Shown here piece by piece: positions 26,212 through 35,216 of a DNA stretch of 64,000 nt. Positions within the stretch are counted from its first letter, which is position 1; each line of letters opens with the position of its first letter. This DNA is from Streptomyces xanthophaeus (GTDB lineage Bacteria > Actinomycetota > Actinomycetes > Streptomycetales > Streptomycetaceae): assembly GCF_000725805.1 (NCBI RefSeq), contig NZ_JOFT01000028.1, positions 62,001-126,000 of the forward strand. The letters are read 5' to 3'. The notes beneath the pieces are model-generated. The model did not search any database and was not told the DNA's origin. It worked only from the letters and a program-made list of their open reading frames with translations. The position numbers and the translations under genes are program-made.

Positions 26212-26793
26212 ATGCCCAGCAGCGGTCCGCAGCAGCGTCGCGGCAACACGCGCCAGCGCATCCAGGACGTCGCCATGGAGCTCTTCGCCGAGCAGGGTTA
26301 TGAGAAGACCTCGCTGCGCGAGATCGCGGAGCGGCTCGACGTCACGAAGGCGGCGCTGTACTACCACTTCAAGACCAAGGAAGACATCATCATCAGCCTC
26401 TTCGAGGACCTCACACGTCCCATCGACGAGCTGATCGCCTGGGCCGAGGAGCAGCCCAGCTCCCTGGAGACCAAGCAGGAAGTGCTGCGCCGCTACAGCC
26501 GGGCGATGGCCGCGGGCGCCCCGCTGTACCGCTTCATGCAGGAGAACCAGGCGACGATGCGCGAGCTGAGCATCGGCGAGACGGTCAAGAAGCGGCTCTT
26601 CCGGCTGGTGGAGCTGCTGCGCACGGAGGACGGCCCGCTGACGGACCAGGTCCGGTGCGTCAGCGCCCTGTTCACGCTGCACGCCGGGATGATGTTCCTC
26701 CAGCACGTGGAGGGCGACCCCGAGGAGACCCGCCAGGCCGCCCTCGAAGTCGCCATCGACCTCATCACCCAGGCCCACCACCTGGCGCCCTGA
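26212..26793 (+). CDS. TetR-family regulator of the DHA2 pump
   Basis: 193 residues. N-terminal helix-turn-helix: RQRIQDVAMELFAEQGYEKTSLREIAERLDVTKAALYYHFKTKEDI (about 12-58), a textbook TetR domain. The ligand-binding domain follows. Start ATG follows GAGGAGAGCC. Divergent orientation and the mirrored operators at 26124-26195 indicate it represses the efflux gene and itself. Confidence 0.94.
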   Translation: MPSSGPQQRRGNTRQRIQDVAMELFAEQGYEKTSLREIAERLDVTKAALYYHFKTKEDIIISLFEDLTRPIDELIAWAEEQPSSLETKQEVLRRYSRAMAAGAPLYRFMQENQATMRELSIGETVKKRLFRLVELLRTEDGPLTDQVRCVSALFTLHAGMMFLQHVEGDPEETRQAALEVAIDLITQAHHLAP

Positions 26794-26842
26794 CCGGCGG
26801 ACTGCTCACGGTCGGACCGCTCACCGCGCGCGCCGCGCCCGG

Positions 26843-27271
26843 CTACAGGCGGCGGTCGGCCTCCTCGATGGGCACGTCGTTGATGCTCGCCTCGCGGCGG
26901 CGCATCAGTCCGTCCGCATCGAACTCCCACTGCTCGTTGCCGTGGCTGCGCCACCACTGGCCGGCCCGGTCGTGCCACTCGTACTCGAAGCGCACGGAGA
27001 TGCGGTTGCCGGTGTACGCCCAGAGCTCCTTGCGGAGGCGGTAGTCGAGCTCGCGCTCCCACTTGTCGGCGAGGAAGGCCCGGATCTCGGCGCGGCCGGT
27101 GAGGAAGCGGTCGCGGTTGCGCCACCGCGAGTCGTGCGTGTACGCGAGGGCCACGCGCTCGGGGTCGCGGCTGTTCCAGGCGTCCTCGGCGGCCTGCACC
27201 TTGGCCCGGGCCGACTCCTCGGTGAAGGGGGGCAGGGGCGGGCGCGGTGCGGTGGCGGCGGTGACGGTCAT
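26843..27271 (-). CDS. DUF1348 (NTF2/SnoaL-like) protein
   Basis: 142 residues. The body matches DUF1348: [58 protein letters not shown], with a Trp-rich core ([22 protein letters not shown]) and INDVPI near the end. Members are small alpha+beta barrels of unknown function. It is divergent from a TetR gene that has two operators in the shared promoter, so it is probably repressed by that regulator. Confidence 0.9.
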   Translation of the reverse strand: MTVTAATAPRPPLPPFTEESARAKVQAAEDAWNSRDPERVALAYTHDSRWRNRDRFLTGRAEIRAFLADKWERELDYRLRKELWAYTGNRISVRFEYEWHDRAGQWWRSHGNEQWEFDADGLMRRREASINDVPIEEADRRL

Positions 27272-27293
27272 GACGGAGCCCTCTCGACGCAGA

Positions 27294-27332
27294 TGAGAAC
27301 GTGCGTTCTCAGCCTAGAGAACGGTCGTTCTC
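27294..27332. promoter_or_regulatory. Tandem palindromic TetR operators
   Basis: TGAGAACGTGCGTTCTCA (27294-27311) and GAGAACGGTCGTTCTC (27317-27332) are near-identical dyads centred 22 bases apart, two helical turns. They lie between the divergent DUF1348 and TetR starts. Confidence 0.88.
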
Positions 27333-27363
27333 ACCGCAAGGGAGCCTGGTCTACGCTGCCTGC

Positions 27364-27909
27364 ATGGACGACGAAGAGGCCCGCACCCGGCTCCTGGACG
27401 CGGCGGAGGCACTGTTCTACGCCGACGGCATCCAGGCCGTCGGCATGGACCGCATCCGCACCGAGTCGGGGGTCCCCCTCAAACGGCTCTACCGGCTCTA
27501 CCCCGCGAAGGAAGCCCTGGTCGCGGCCTACCTCCAGCGCCGCGACCGGCGCTGGACGGCGAGCCTGCGCGAGGCGGTGACCGGCGCGCCGGATCCCGTC
27601 GCGGCGGTCTTCGACTGGCTGGCGGCCTGGTTCTCGGAGCCGGACTTCCGCGGCTGCGCCTTCCTGAACGCCTTCGGCGAACTGGGCGCCGGCCCCGCCG
27701 CGGTCCTGGACCTCGTACGCCGCCACAAGGCGGAGCTACGGGACCTGCTGGGCGAACTGGCCGGCCCGGGCGAGGACGCCCTGGCGGACCAGCTCCTGCT
27801 CCTCGTCGAGGGCGCCACGGTGGTGGCGGCCCTGGACCCCGGCCCGAAACCGGCCCACCGGGCGCGGGAGGCGGCGGCCGCGCTCATTCGCTCCCGCGGG
27901 GGAAGGTGA
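27364..27909 (+). CDS. TetR-family regulator
   Basis: 181 residues. The helix-turn-helix region RTRLLDAAEALFYADGIQAVGMDRIRTESGVPLKRLYRLYPAKEALV (8-54) resembles the YxaF/LmrA-like TetR subgroup, consistent with the G-A-G-A-A-C type palindromes upstream. The C-terminal domain has the CAFLNAFGEL motif seen in that subgroup. Its last 26 bases overlap the convergent OmpA gene. Likely represses itself and the divergent DUF1348 gene. Confidence 0.92.
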   Translation: MDDEEARTRLLDAAEALFYADGIQAVGMDRIRTESGVPLKRLYRLYPAKEALVAAYLQRRDRRWTASLREAVTGAPDPVAAVFDWLAAWFSEPDFRGCAFLNAFGELGAGPAAVLDLVRRHKAELRDLLGELAGPGEDALADQLLLLVEGATVVAALDPGPKPAHRAREAAAALIRSRGGR

Positions 27910-28528
27910 TCTCGACGCGGCGGTTCTTCTTGCGGCCTTCCTCGGTGCCGTTGTCGGCGATCGGGTAGTCCTCGCTGTACCCGCGGACGTCGAAGACGAC
28001 GCTGGGATTGGTCACCGTCTTGGCCAGCTCCGCCTGCACGGCGTCGGCCCGCTGCTTGGACAGCTCCTTGCCGTGCTCGTAGCTGCCCTGGTCGTCGGTG
28101 AACCCGAAGACCCGCACGCGGGTCGCCTTCTGCTGGTTGATCTCGTTGGCGATGGCCTGGATCCGGGCGGCGGCCTGCGCGTTGAAGACGGCGCTGTTCT
28201 CGGGGAACAGCACCTCGGACTGCAGGGCCATCATGACGGTCTGGTTGGTCTCCTGCCGCCGCTGCTCCCCGCCGAGGTCCTCGACGACCTCGGCGATGTC
28301 GAGGACCTTGACGGGCGCGAGGGTGCCGCCCTGCGGGATCTTCAGCCCGGGCGAGTTCGAGTCGATGGCGACGGGCGCGGCGGCGGACGGCTCCGTCCCG
28401 GGCGGCGCGGACGGCGCGACGTCATCGGCGTACGCCGCGGACGCACCGATGAGGTGCGCCCCGGCAATGACAAGCCCGGCGACTGCCGTGGCCGCGGCTG
28501 CTCGATGGCGTTGGATCACTGTTGTCAT
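27884..28528 (-). CDS. OmpA-domain secreted protein, distal gene of the Tad locus
   Basis: 214 residues: signal peptide (1-35), a linker, then an OmpA C-terminal peptidoglycan-binding domain (about 95-210). It shows SEVLFPENSAVF, RVRVFGFTDDQGSYEHGKELSKQRADAVQAEL and a final RKKNRRVEITF. The G-x-T-D and N-R-R-V-E-I motifs are characteristic. In a Gram-positive it would bind the wall from the outside and may anchor the pilus machinery. It starts four bases after the lipoprotein stop, at the end of the locus. Some other actinobacterial loci end similarly, from memory. Confidence 0.9.
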   Translation of the reverse strand: MTTVIQRHRAAAATAVAGLVIAGAHLIGASAAYADDVAPSAPPGTEPSAAAPVAIDSNSPGLKIPQGGTLAPVKVLDIAEVVEDLGGEQRRQETNQTVMMALQSEVLFPENSAVFNAQAAARIQAIANEINQQKATRVRVFGFTDDQGSYEHGKELSKQRADAVQAELAKTVTNPSVVFDVRGYSEDYPIADNGTEEGRKKNRRVEITFPRGSE

Positions 28529-28532
28529 GGCG

Positions 28533-29117
28533 TCACCCGGAAATCTTGATGGCTGCCGTGGCGAAAGTCGGCAGGCTGAGATCCATTTCGGTGGTACTCG
28601 CCGCGGGTGCAGGGAACTGAGCGAAGAACGGGACCGTCTGTCCCGGTTCGATGATGGCGAGACCCGTGGTGCACAGGCACCGGCCGTCTGTGTCGCGCAG
28701 GACGTAGTACCGCTTCTTCCCGGCCTTGTCGACCAGGGTCACACCGGCGACGGAGACACCGCTGGAGTTGAGTTCGTTCCCTCTCCACGGAGCCGTATTC
28801 ACATACGGGGTAGCCGCCGTGTTCTTGAACTGCCCCTCGACGGTCAGGAACCCTCCAGCGTCCCGAGCCGCCTTGTTGATGGTCAACTCCATCCCGGACT
28901 CACCCTTCACAGTGGCGATGACCTCCACGGGGGCCGGAGACTCCGCCTTGCCAGTAGAGGAGGGGGCCGCTCCTGCAGTGGCGCTTTGCGACGTCGACGC
29001 TCCGGGTCCGGCAGGTGTGTCGGACTTGCCATCGCCTCCGCAGCCGGTCAGGGCAAGAGCCATGACGGCCGCAGCTCCCACAGCCGCATTCACACGCGCC
29101 GTGCGCCGAACACTCAT
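28533..29117 (-). CDS. Putative lipoprotein of the Tad locus
   Basis: 194 residues with a lipoprotein signal (ALALTGC|GGDG, Cys about residue 26), a Ser/Thr/Ala/Pro linker, and a beta-rich domain. The domain has the conserved-looking KKRYYVLRDTDGRCLCTTGLAIIEPGQTVPFFAQFPAP, resembling DUF4352-type immunoglobulin-like extracellular domains. Start ATG 29117 has AAGGAA upstream. It is sandwiched between the TadG-like gene and the OmpA gene in the same orientation, suggesting an envelope role in pilus assembly. Family is tentative. Confidence 0.8.
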   Translation of the reverse strand: MSVRRTARVNAAVGAAAVMALALTGCGGDGKSDTPAGPGASTSQSATAGAAPSSTGKAESPAPVEVIATVKGESGMELTINKAARDAGGFLTVEGQFKNTAATPYVNTAPWRGNELNSSGVSVAGVTLVDKAGKKRYYVLRDTDGRCLCTTGLAIIEPGQTVPFFAQFPAPAASTTEMDLSLPTFATAAIKISG

Positions 29118-29141
29118 GTACAAGGGTTCCTTGTCTCTCAG

Positions 29142-29777
29142 TCAGTCGATGAGGCGTATGTCGAACAGCGCCCGACCCAACTCGCTCCACGGTCGCGGGC
29201 TGGCAGGGTCGAAAGTGATCGACTTCCCCTTCGTGCACTTGAACTCGATCGGACTCGGCTTGTCGGGCACCGTGGGCGGCACCTGCGGATGAGGCTCTTG
29301 ACCGGAACCGCCACCCTCCTGCTTCAGCTGACAGCGCGGGGTGATTTCTGCGGTCGCGTTGGCCGTCCCCCGACGTCCGCTGACGCCGGGAACCACGGAG
29401 TCACCGACGGCACCGTCGGTCATGACCTCTACCGTGAACGTCAGGCTCTTCTGGCTGCACTCGACGGTCGCGTCGTTGCGCTCCGCGAAGGAATCGGCTG
29501 CCCCACAGGCGCCGGCGCCGAACAGGTCTCCGCGCAGGACCTTGGCCCAGTCCTGCGGCGAGAGAGCCACGAGGTCGACGCCGGGCACCAGCCGGTCCCT
29601 GGCCTCACGCGCCGCGCCCAGGGCAGCGGCATCCGCCGCCCCCTGGGCGTTGCTGCGTACGACCCCTGCCTTCCCCACGGTGAAGAGCGCAAGCGCGGCG
29701 AAGAGGAGGATCACGATGAACACGGCATACAGAGGAAACGCCTGACCGGTATCCTCGCGCAGCCGTCGCCGGATCAT
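29142..29777 (-). CDS. TadG/TadE-like pseudopilin-type protein
   Basis: 211 residues. Short basic leader, then TGQAFPLYAVFIVILLFAALALFTVGKAG, a pilin-like hydrophobic helix with a G|Q prepilin peptidase site but no Glu at +5. A typical RSNAQGAADAAALGAAREARD segment follows, which is diagnostic of the TadG/Rv3654c-like group. The remainder is extracellular with several Cys. Start ATG overlaps the Flp stop (ATGA). Confidence 0.85.
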   Translation of the reverse strand: MIRRRLREDTGQAFPLYAVFIVILLFAALALFTVGKAGVVRSNAQGAADAAALGAAREARDRLVPGVDLVALSPQDWAKVLRGDLFGAGACGAADSFAERNDATVECSQKSLTFTVEVMTDGAVGDSVVPGVSGRRGTANATAEITPRCQLKQEGGGSGQEPHPQVPPTVPDKPSPIEFKCTKGKSITFDPASPRPWSELGRALFDIRLID

Positions 29778-29974
29778 TTCCCTGCGGTGATGCTGGCAAC
29801 CGCAGCGGTGATCTTCGTAGTGATGGCCTGCCCGATCCCTGTACCGATGATCGCGCCGATGATCACCACGACCACCAGGATGATCCCCAGGTATTCGAAG
29901 GCCGTCTGGCCGCGGTCCTGTGCGTTCTTGCTTCCGTACCGATTCCGCATCCTTGCCAGGGTGTTCTGCAGCAT
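29774..29974 (-). CDS. flp: Flp-family type IVb pilin
   Basis: 66 residues, the usual size for Flp prepilin. A basic leader ends DRGQTAFEYLGIILVVVVII: cleavage is expected between Gly and Gln, leaving a hydrophobic helix with Phe/Glu/Tyr at positions 4-6 (the Flp F-E-Y/E-Y motif). This is the major pilin candidate of the locus. ATG 29974 follows GGGAGGA. Overlaps the TadG-like gene by four bases. Confidence 0.92.
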   Translation of the reverse strand: MLQNTLARMRNRYGSKNAQDRGQTAFEYLGIILVVVVIIGAIIGTGIGQAITTKITAAVASITAGK

Positions 29975-30084
29975 GAGGGTTTCCTCCCGGGCCGGTGCCG
30001 CTGTCGATCTGCGGACAGTACGGCCTGTCACCGGTCGTTACCAAGGGTCCCGGGGCCCAATTACGGACCCACTGCGCACTCCGT

Positions 30085-30768
30085 CTACCCATGACCGGTC
30101 ACTCCTGGACGGGCGGTTCCCAGCCAGCGGGCTATGGCCTCGCTGCGGGTGGTGCTGTGGAGCTTCGCGAAGATGCGGTTGATGTGGTTCTTGACCGTCT
30201 TCTCGCTGATGAAGCAGGCGGCGGCGATCTGCTGATTGCTCATTCCGGACGCGATCAGGTCCATGATCTCCACCTCCCGAGAACTCAGGCCGAATTCCTC
30301 AGAGTTGTGCAGCCGCTCAGAAGACTGTGCCACAACTCGTTGCGGTTGCGAAGAGGTTCGGAGTTCTGCGAGCAGGGCGCTCGACGCCGTCGGGGTGAAG
30401 TGGGGGCGGCCCTCGCGGACGTCGCGGACCGCGCGCAGCAGGTCGTCGGCCGTGAACTCGCCGTGGACCAGGTACCCGCCCGCCCCCAGCAGCAGGGCCT
30501 CGCGGACGATGCCGGGCTCCTGGCTGTACGTCAGCATCAGCACCGGCGCCAGCCGGACCAGGTGCGGCAGGGCCGAGATGCCGTCCACGCCCGGCATCCG
30601 GACGTCCAGCAGGATCACGTCCGGCGCGTGCCGCCGGGTCAGGCTCAGGGCCTCGCGGCCGTCCGCCGCCTGGGCGACGACCTCCAGGTCCGGGCTCGTG
30701 GCCAGGAGCGCGGCCAGGCCCGCCCGGACCACCGGGTTGTCGTCCGCGATCAGGACGTGGAGCGGCAT
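30085..30768 (-). CDS. NarL/LuxR-type response regulator in the Tad locus
   Basis: 227 residues. Receiver domain with Asp9/Asp10 and phosphoacceptor Asp55 (VILLDVRMPG), conserved Thr in MLTYSQ and Lys position replaced by His in VHGE. The LuxR-type helix-turn-helix near the C-terminus reads LSSREVEIMDLIASGMSNQQIAAACFISEKTVKNHINRIFAKL. The missing switch Lys is unusual and may alter activation. Start ATG overlaps the stop of the histidine kinase (TGATG). Likely controls expression of the pilus genes. Confidence 0.92.
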   Translation of the reverse strand: MPLHVLIADDNPVVRAGLAALLATSPDLEVVAQAADGREALSLTRRHAPDVILLDVRMPGVDGISALPHLVRLAPVLMLTYSQEPGIVREALLLGAGGYLVHGEFTADDLLRAVRDVREGRPHFTPTASSALLAELRTSSQPQRVVAQSSERLHNSEEFGLSSREVEIMDLIASGMSNQQIAAACFISEKTVKNHINRIFAKLHSTTRSEAIARWLGTARPGVTGHG

Positions 30769-32024
30769 CACGGGCTCCGCTCCGGGGCGAGGGCGGCGAC
30801 CAGCAGGTCGAGCCGGACCCGGGTGCCGCGGCCGCCCCCGCCCGGCCCGACGTCGAGGCGGGCCCCGATCTCCGCCGCGCGTTCGGTCATGCCGATCAGC
30901 CCGAAGCGGCCCGCCCGGTGCAGCGCGGCCAGGTCCGCCCCGGCTCCGGCCGGCCCCCGGCCGTCGTCCTCGACGGTGACCGTGAGCCGGGGCCCGTCGA
31001 CGGCGGCCTCGACCACCACGCGCCGCGCCTGCGCGTGCCGGCGGGCGTTCTCCAGGGCCTCGCAGACCACGGCGACCAGGTGGCGGGCCACCGCCGAGGG
31101 GACCACCGGCAGGACGCCCGACACCCTGAATTCGACGCCGTCCCTGCTGCACAGGGCCCGCAGTTCGGAGGGGAGCGAGACCCCCGGGGCGTCCAGGTCG
31201 AGGTCCCGCCGCAGGTCCGTCAGCAGGGAGCGGGACTCCGCCGCGGCCCGGCGGGCCGCCGAGGCGACGAGTTCGGCCTGGTGGCGCAGGGTCTCCGGGT
31301 CGGTGGTGCGGGACAGGGCGTCGGCGGCCAGGGCCAGGCCGTGCAGGGTCTTGGACACCGAGTCGTGCATCTCCCGGGCCAGGTGGTCGCGTTCGGCCCG
31401 GACCGCCTCGGCCACCGCCAGCCGGGCCCGGGTCTGCGTCAGGGCCCTCCCGGCCGCCCCGAAGCGGAACAGCAGCTCGCGCAGGCAGGCCCCGGCCGCC
31501 CCGGCCAGCAGGCACAGCACCGACAGCATCAGGCCCTCCGCGACCAGCCCCACGGCGATCGCCTGGACGGCCGCGTACGGGGCCGAGCCGCGCCAGCCGT
31601 AGACCAGCCCGGCCAGCAGCGGGGTGCACACGCACACCAGGCCCAGCGGGGACTCGGGCGTCGCGGTGACCAGCAGCAGCGCGCTGAGGACCATGTCCGG
31701 AGCCAGCAGCCAGCGGTGGCGCAGCAGCAGCGGCCCGAACCGCTCCCAGTCGCGGAACAGCGCGTACGAGACCATGAACGTGAGCAGCACCGCCCCGCCC
31801 ACCAGGTACGCCGGGGCCCCGGGCGCCGCCCCGCCCAGGGCCAGCGGAGCACCCAGCGCGATCATGACCAGGCGGAAGGCGAAGACCTGACGGCACAGTG
31901 CCTGGAGGGCGTTCGCCTGCAGCGACGGCCCGGGCTCCGCGGCAGCGGCGGTGGACGCGGCCGTGCGCCGGGCGCCGGCCCGTCCGAGGCCGGTGAGGGC
32001 CGAGATGCCGAGTGTGGCCGCCAT
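30768..32024 (-). CDS. Membrane sensor histidine kinase (HisKA_3 type) in the Tad locus
   Basis: 418 residues. Five or six membrane helices (about 48-190), then the dimerisation box ERDHLAREMHDSVSKTLHGLALAADAL with phosphoacceptor His220, and a HATPase domain with ENARRHAQA (N box), EDDGRGP (G1) and RFGLIGMTERAAEIGARL. No large extracellular sensor domain, so it may sense the membrane or pilus state. Starts three bases after the tadC stop and is coupled to the regulator gene. Confidence 0.93.
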   Translation of the reverse strand: MAATLGISALTGLGRAGARRTAASTAAAAEPGPSLQANALQALCRQVFAFRLVMIALGAPLALGGAAPGAPAYLVGGAVLLTFMVSYALFRDWERFGPLLLRHRWLLAPDMVLSALLLVTATPESPLGLVCVCTPLLAGLVYGWRGSAPYAAVQAIAVGLVAEGLMLSVLCLLAGAAGACLRELLFRFGAAGRALTQTRARLAVAEAVRAERDHLAREMHDSVSKTLHGLALAADALSRTTDPETLRHQAELVASAARRAAAESRSLLTDLRRDLDLDAPGVSLPSELRALCSRDGVEFRVSGVLPVVPSAVARHLVAVVCEALENARRHAQARRVVVEAAVDGPRLTVTVEDDGRGPAGAGADLAALHRAGRFGLIGMTERAAEIGARLDVGPGGGGRGTRVRLDLLVAALAPERSP

Positions 32025-32027
32025 CGC

Positions 32028-32921
32028 TCACCCGCCCCCGAACATCGCGCCGAAGTCGACGTCCGCGCCGTAGACGAACCCGCACACGAGCAGGATGAGC
32101 GTGCCCGGCAGCATGAACATGGTGACGGCGAAGGTGGCCTTCGGGACGGCCCGCGCGGCGCGGCGCCGCGCGTTCTGCGCGTCCGTACGGCGCATGTCCT
32201 CGGCGATCGCGATGAGCGTCTCCACGATCGGCGAGCCCAACTCCTCGCCCTGCTGGAGCGCGGTGACGAACTGCGCGACCTGCTCCGAGTCGTTGCGCCG
32301 CCGCAGCTCGTCGAAGGCCTGGCGGCGGCTGACGCCCATGTCCATCTGCTGCAAGGTGATGCGGATCTCGTCGGACCAGGGGCCCTCGTACTTGTCCGCC
32401 ACCCGGTCCAGGGCCTGCCGGAAGCCCAGACCCGCGCTCACCACGACGGCCAGTACGTCCAGGAAGTCCGGCAGGGTCCGCTCGATGTGGTCGCGCCGGA
32501 CCCGGATCGCCGACCACAGGCCGGCCTCGATCCAGAACAGGCCGAAGGCGACCATCAGCAGGGCGGGCACCAGCTGCCCGTTGATCAGCATCGAGAAGGC
32601 GCCGAGGGCGCCGAGGAATCCGTAGACCGCGCGGCGCGCCGCGTAACGGTCGATGGTCAGGCCGGCCGGGTTGCCCGCCATGTCGATCTGGCGGCGTTTG
32701 CGCGCGACCTGGTTCGGTCCCATCAGGCGCAGGATCAGCGGGGCCCAGCGGATGCCGAGGCGGTCGACGAGGGAGCCGACCGCCGTGGTGCGGGTGGCGC
32801 CGACCTCCAGGGCCAGGGCGAGGTCGGTGGGCAGTTTCACGTCCGCGCGGTACAGGCGGATGCCGTGGAAGGCGCCGAGCACCGACAGGGCCACGGCCAG
32901 GGCGAGGAGGAGTCCGGTCAT
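32028..32921 (-). CDS. tadC: TadC, pilus inner-membrane platform protein
   Basis: 297 residues. Type II secretion F domain (about 135-265): RTLPDFLDVLAVVVSAGLGFRQALDRVA and GEELGSPIVETLIAIAEDMR, flanked by membrane helices at 5-20, 100-140 and 265-290. Pairs with TadB to form the platform that the ATPase acts on. Its gene lies 13 bases after tadB. Confidence 0.92.
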   Translation of the reverse strand: MTGLLLALAVALSVLGAFHGIRLYRADVKLPTDLALALEVGATRTTAVGSLVDRLGIRWAPLILRLMGPNQVARKRRQIDMAGNPAGLTIDRYAARRAVYGFLGALGAFSMLINGQLVPALLMVAFGLFWIEAGLWSAIRVRRDHIERTLPDFLDVLAVVVSAGLGFRQALDRVADKYEGPWSDEIRITLQQMDMGVSRRQAFDELRRRNDSEQVAQFVTALQQGEELGSPIVETLIAIAEDMRRTDAQNARRRAARAVPKATFAVTMFMLPGTLILLVCGFVYGADVDFGAMFGGG

Positions 32922-32934
32922 CGTTCGGCGCCCC

Positions 32935-33873
32935 TCACACGTCGATCTTCGAGAGGCGGCGGATCAGCAGGAAGCCCAGGGTGAACAGGCCCAGCGAGAC
33001 GAGCACGGCGGTCTGTCCGATGAAGGCGCCCGTCATCCGGTCCAGTGCGCCCGGCATCATCATGTCCACCAACAGCAGCGAGCCCAGGCCCATCGCCGGG
33101 ACCAGGTACGCAGTCACCGTCACCTGGGACAGCTGCGTACGGATCTCACGGCGGGTCTCCTTGCGCTGTTCCAGGGTGACCGTGAGGTTGCGCAGGCTGT
33201 CGACGATCGCACCGCCCGCCCGGGCGGACAGGACGAGGGTGGAGACCAGGACGACCAGTTCGCGCGAGGGCAGCCGTTCGGTGAGCTCGCCGAGGGACTC
33301 CTCGATGGAGTGGCCGACGGCGAGCCGGTCGGCGACGCGGGCGAGTTCCTCGCCCGCCGGGGCCTCCAGCTCCTCGGCCGCGATGCCGATGGCCGTACGC
33401 AGGGCCAGTCCGGCCTGGGTGGCGTTGGCGAGGATGCGGGCCAGTTCGGGCAGCTGGTTGATGAACCGCTCGGTGCGGCGCGTGCGCTGCCAGTTGAGGA
33501 AGGCGTTGGCCGCCCAGATGCCGATCACACCCGCCACCGGGCCGAAGAACGGCGCCAGGAACGAAGCGGCGACCAGCCACACCCCGGCGATCCCGGCCAG
33601 CATGTAGACGAAGAACTCGCCGGGCGTGAGATCCAGGCCCGTCGTCGCCAGCTTCACCTCGATCCGCCGGCCCAGCCCCGTTCTGCGCAGCCTCCGGTCG
33701 ATCTCGGCGAAGCGCCGGCGGCGGCCCGCGGGCGCCGGGGCCCCGCTCGCCGAGAGGCGTTCGATGAGGGCGGCGCGCTGGGCCCGTCCGGCGGAGTACG
33801 CGTGCACGCCGAGGACGACGAGCAGGCAGGCCAGGAGCGTGGCGCCGAGGGTCAGCAGGACGATTGGGTTCAC
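32935..33873 (-). CDS. tadB: TadB, pilus inner-membrane platform protein
   Basis: 312 residues, GTG start overlapping the CpaF stop (GTGA). N-terminal helix, helices at about 88-128, then a T2SF domain with INQLPELARILANATQAGLALRTAIGIAAEEL, SLGELTERLPSRELVVLVSTLVLSARAGG and a LEQRKETRREIRTQLSQ motif, and final helices (255-305). Paralogue and partner of TadC. Confidence 0.92.
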   Translation of the reverse strand: MNPIVLLTLGATLLACLLVVLGVHAYSAGRAQRAALIERLSASGAPAPAGRRRRFAEIDRRLRRTGLGRRIEVKLATTGLDLTPGEFFVYMLAGIAGVWLVAASFLAPFFGPVAGVIGIWAANAFLNWQRTRRTERFINQLPELARILANATQAGLALRTAIGIAAEELEAPAGEELARVADRLAVGHSIEESLGELTERLPSRELVVLVSTLVLSARAGGAIVDSLRNLTVTLEQRKETRREIRTQLSQVTVTAYLVPAMGLGSLLLVDMMMPGALDRMTGAFIGQTAVLVSLGLFTLGFLLIRRLSKIDV

Positions 33874-35216
33874 AGGGCGGTCCGGGTGATGCGGGCGGCC
33901 AGCGGGTCGTCCGGCAGGGCGACGCCGAAGGCCTGCGGGATCGGCTGGTTGTGCATGTAGAGGCGCTCGGCGATGCGGCGCGGCAGCGGGTAGTACGCGA
34001 AGTAGCCCTGGACGCGTCCGTCCGGTCCCATGGGCTGGGCGACGAACCGGCAGACGGTGGTGATCCGGAAGGGCTCGCGGCCGTGCGACTCCAGGATGGA
34101 GATCTCCGTGACGCGGCGCGAGCCGTCGCCGAAGCGGGTCAGCTGGACGACGACGTTGACGGCGCTGTTGATCTGGTCCTGGAGCGCCTCGAAGGGGACC
34201 TCCACCTCCGACATGGAGGCGAGGGTCTGCAGGCGCATCAGGGCGTCCTCGGCGCTGTTGGCGTGGACGGTGGCCAGCGAGCCGTCGTGGCCGGTGGACA
34301 TGGCCTGGAGCATGTCCAGGGTCTCGCCGCCGCGGACCTCGCCGACGATGATGCGGTCGGGGCGCATGCGCAGGGAGTTGCGGACCAGGTCGCGGATGGT
34401 GATCTGGCCCTTGCCCTCGACGTTGGCGGGGCGGGACTCCAGGCGGATGACGTGGGCCTGCTGGAGCTGGAGTTCGGCCGAGTCCTCGATGGTGATGATG
34501 CGTTCGCCCTCCGGGATCAGGCCGGAGAGGGCGTTGAGGAGGGTGGTCTTGCCGGTGCCGGTGGCCCCGGAGACGATCAGGTTCATCTTCGCCTGGACCA
34601 GGCCCGACAGCAGGAGCAGCATCTGCTCGTCCAGCGAGCCGAGGCCGATCATCTCGTGCAGGGTGAAGGCGCGCGGGAAGCGGCGGATGGTGAGGGTGGC
34701 ACCGGTCAGGGAGAGCGGCGGGATGATGACGTTGACGCGCTCGCCGCTGGGCAGGCGGGCGTCGACCATCGGATTGGCCTCGTCCACCCGGCGGTTGACG
34801 GTGGAGACGATCCGCTCGATGGTCTGCATCAGCTGCTCGTGCGAGGCGAAGCGGATGGGCAGCTGTTCGACGCGGCCGGCCCGTTCGACGAAGATCTGGT
34901 CGGGGCCGTTGACCATGATCTCGGAGATCGAGGCGTCCTCCAGGAGCGGTTCGAGCACGCCCAGCCCCAGGGCCTCGTCGACGACGCGGCGGATCAGCTG
35001 GGCCCGTTCGACGGTGGACAGGACGGGGCCTTCGCGGCTGATGATGTGGCCGAGCACCCGCTCCAGCCGGGCCCGCCGCTCGGCGGGCGCCAGCGCGGAC
35101 ATCTCGGCGAGGTCGATCTCCTCCAGCAGTTTGGCGCGGTAGGAGGAGACCAGCCGGCCGTCCTCGCGCGGGCTGTGCCGGTCGTCGGGGGTGCTGACCC
35201 GGGAACGCAGGCTCAT
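33870..35216 (-). CDS. tadA: CpaF/TadA secretion ATPase
   Basis: 448 residues. A VirB11-like AAA ATPase that powers Flp pilus extension. Motifs: SISEIMVNGPDQIFVERAGRVE at the N-terminal domain, GATGTGKTT (Walker A, Lys223), the Asp box TIEDSAELQL, Walker B RPDRIIVGEVRGGE and the His box TGHDGSLATVHAN. The ATG overlaps the preceding TadE stop (ATGA). No retraction ATPase is present, as is normal for Tad systems. Confidence 0.95.
   Translation of the reverse strand: MSLRSRVSTPDDRHSPREDGRLVSSYRAKLLEEIDLAEMSALAPAERRARLERVLGHIISREGPVLSTVERAQLIRRVVDEALGLGVLEPLLEDASISEIMVNGPDQIFVERAGRVEQLPIRFASHEQLMQTIERIVSTVNRRVDEANPMVDARLPSGERVNVIIPPLSLTGATLTIRRFPRAFTLHEMIGLGSLDEQMLLLLSGLVQAKMNLIVSGATGTGKTTLLNALSGLIPEGERIITIEDSAELQLQQAHVIRLESRPANVEGKGQITIRDLVRNSLRMRPDRIIVGEVRGGETLDMLQAMSTGHDGSLATVHANSAEDALMRLQTLASMSEVEVPFEALQDQINSAVNVVVQLTRFGDGSRRVTEISILESHGREPFRITTVCRFVAQPMGPDGRVQGYFAYYPLPRRIAERLYMHNQPIPQAFGVALPDDPLAARITRTAL

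Noticed and set aside
27884..28528. OmpA domain suggesting a Gram-negative source
   Set aside because: The whole neighbourhood has actinobacterial character, and OmpA C-terminal domains also occur in Gram-positive actinobacteria.
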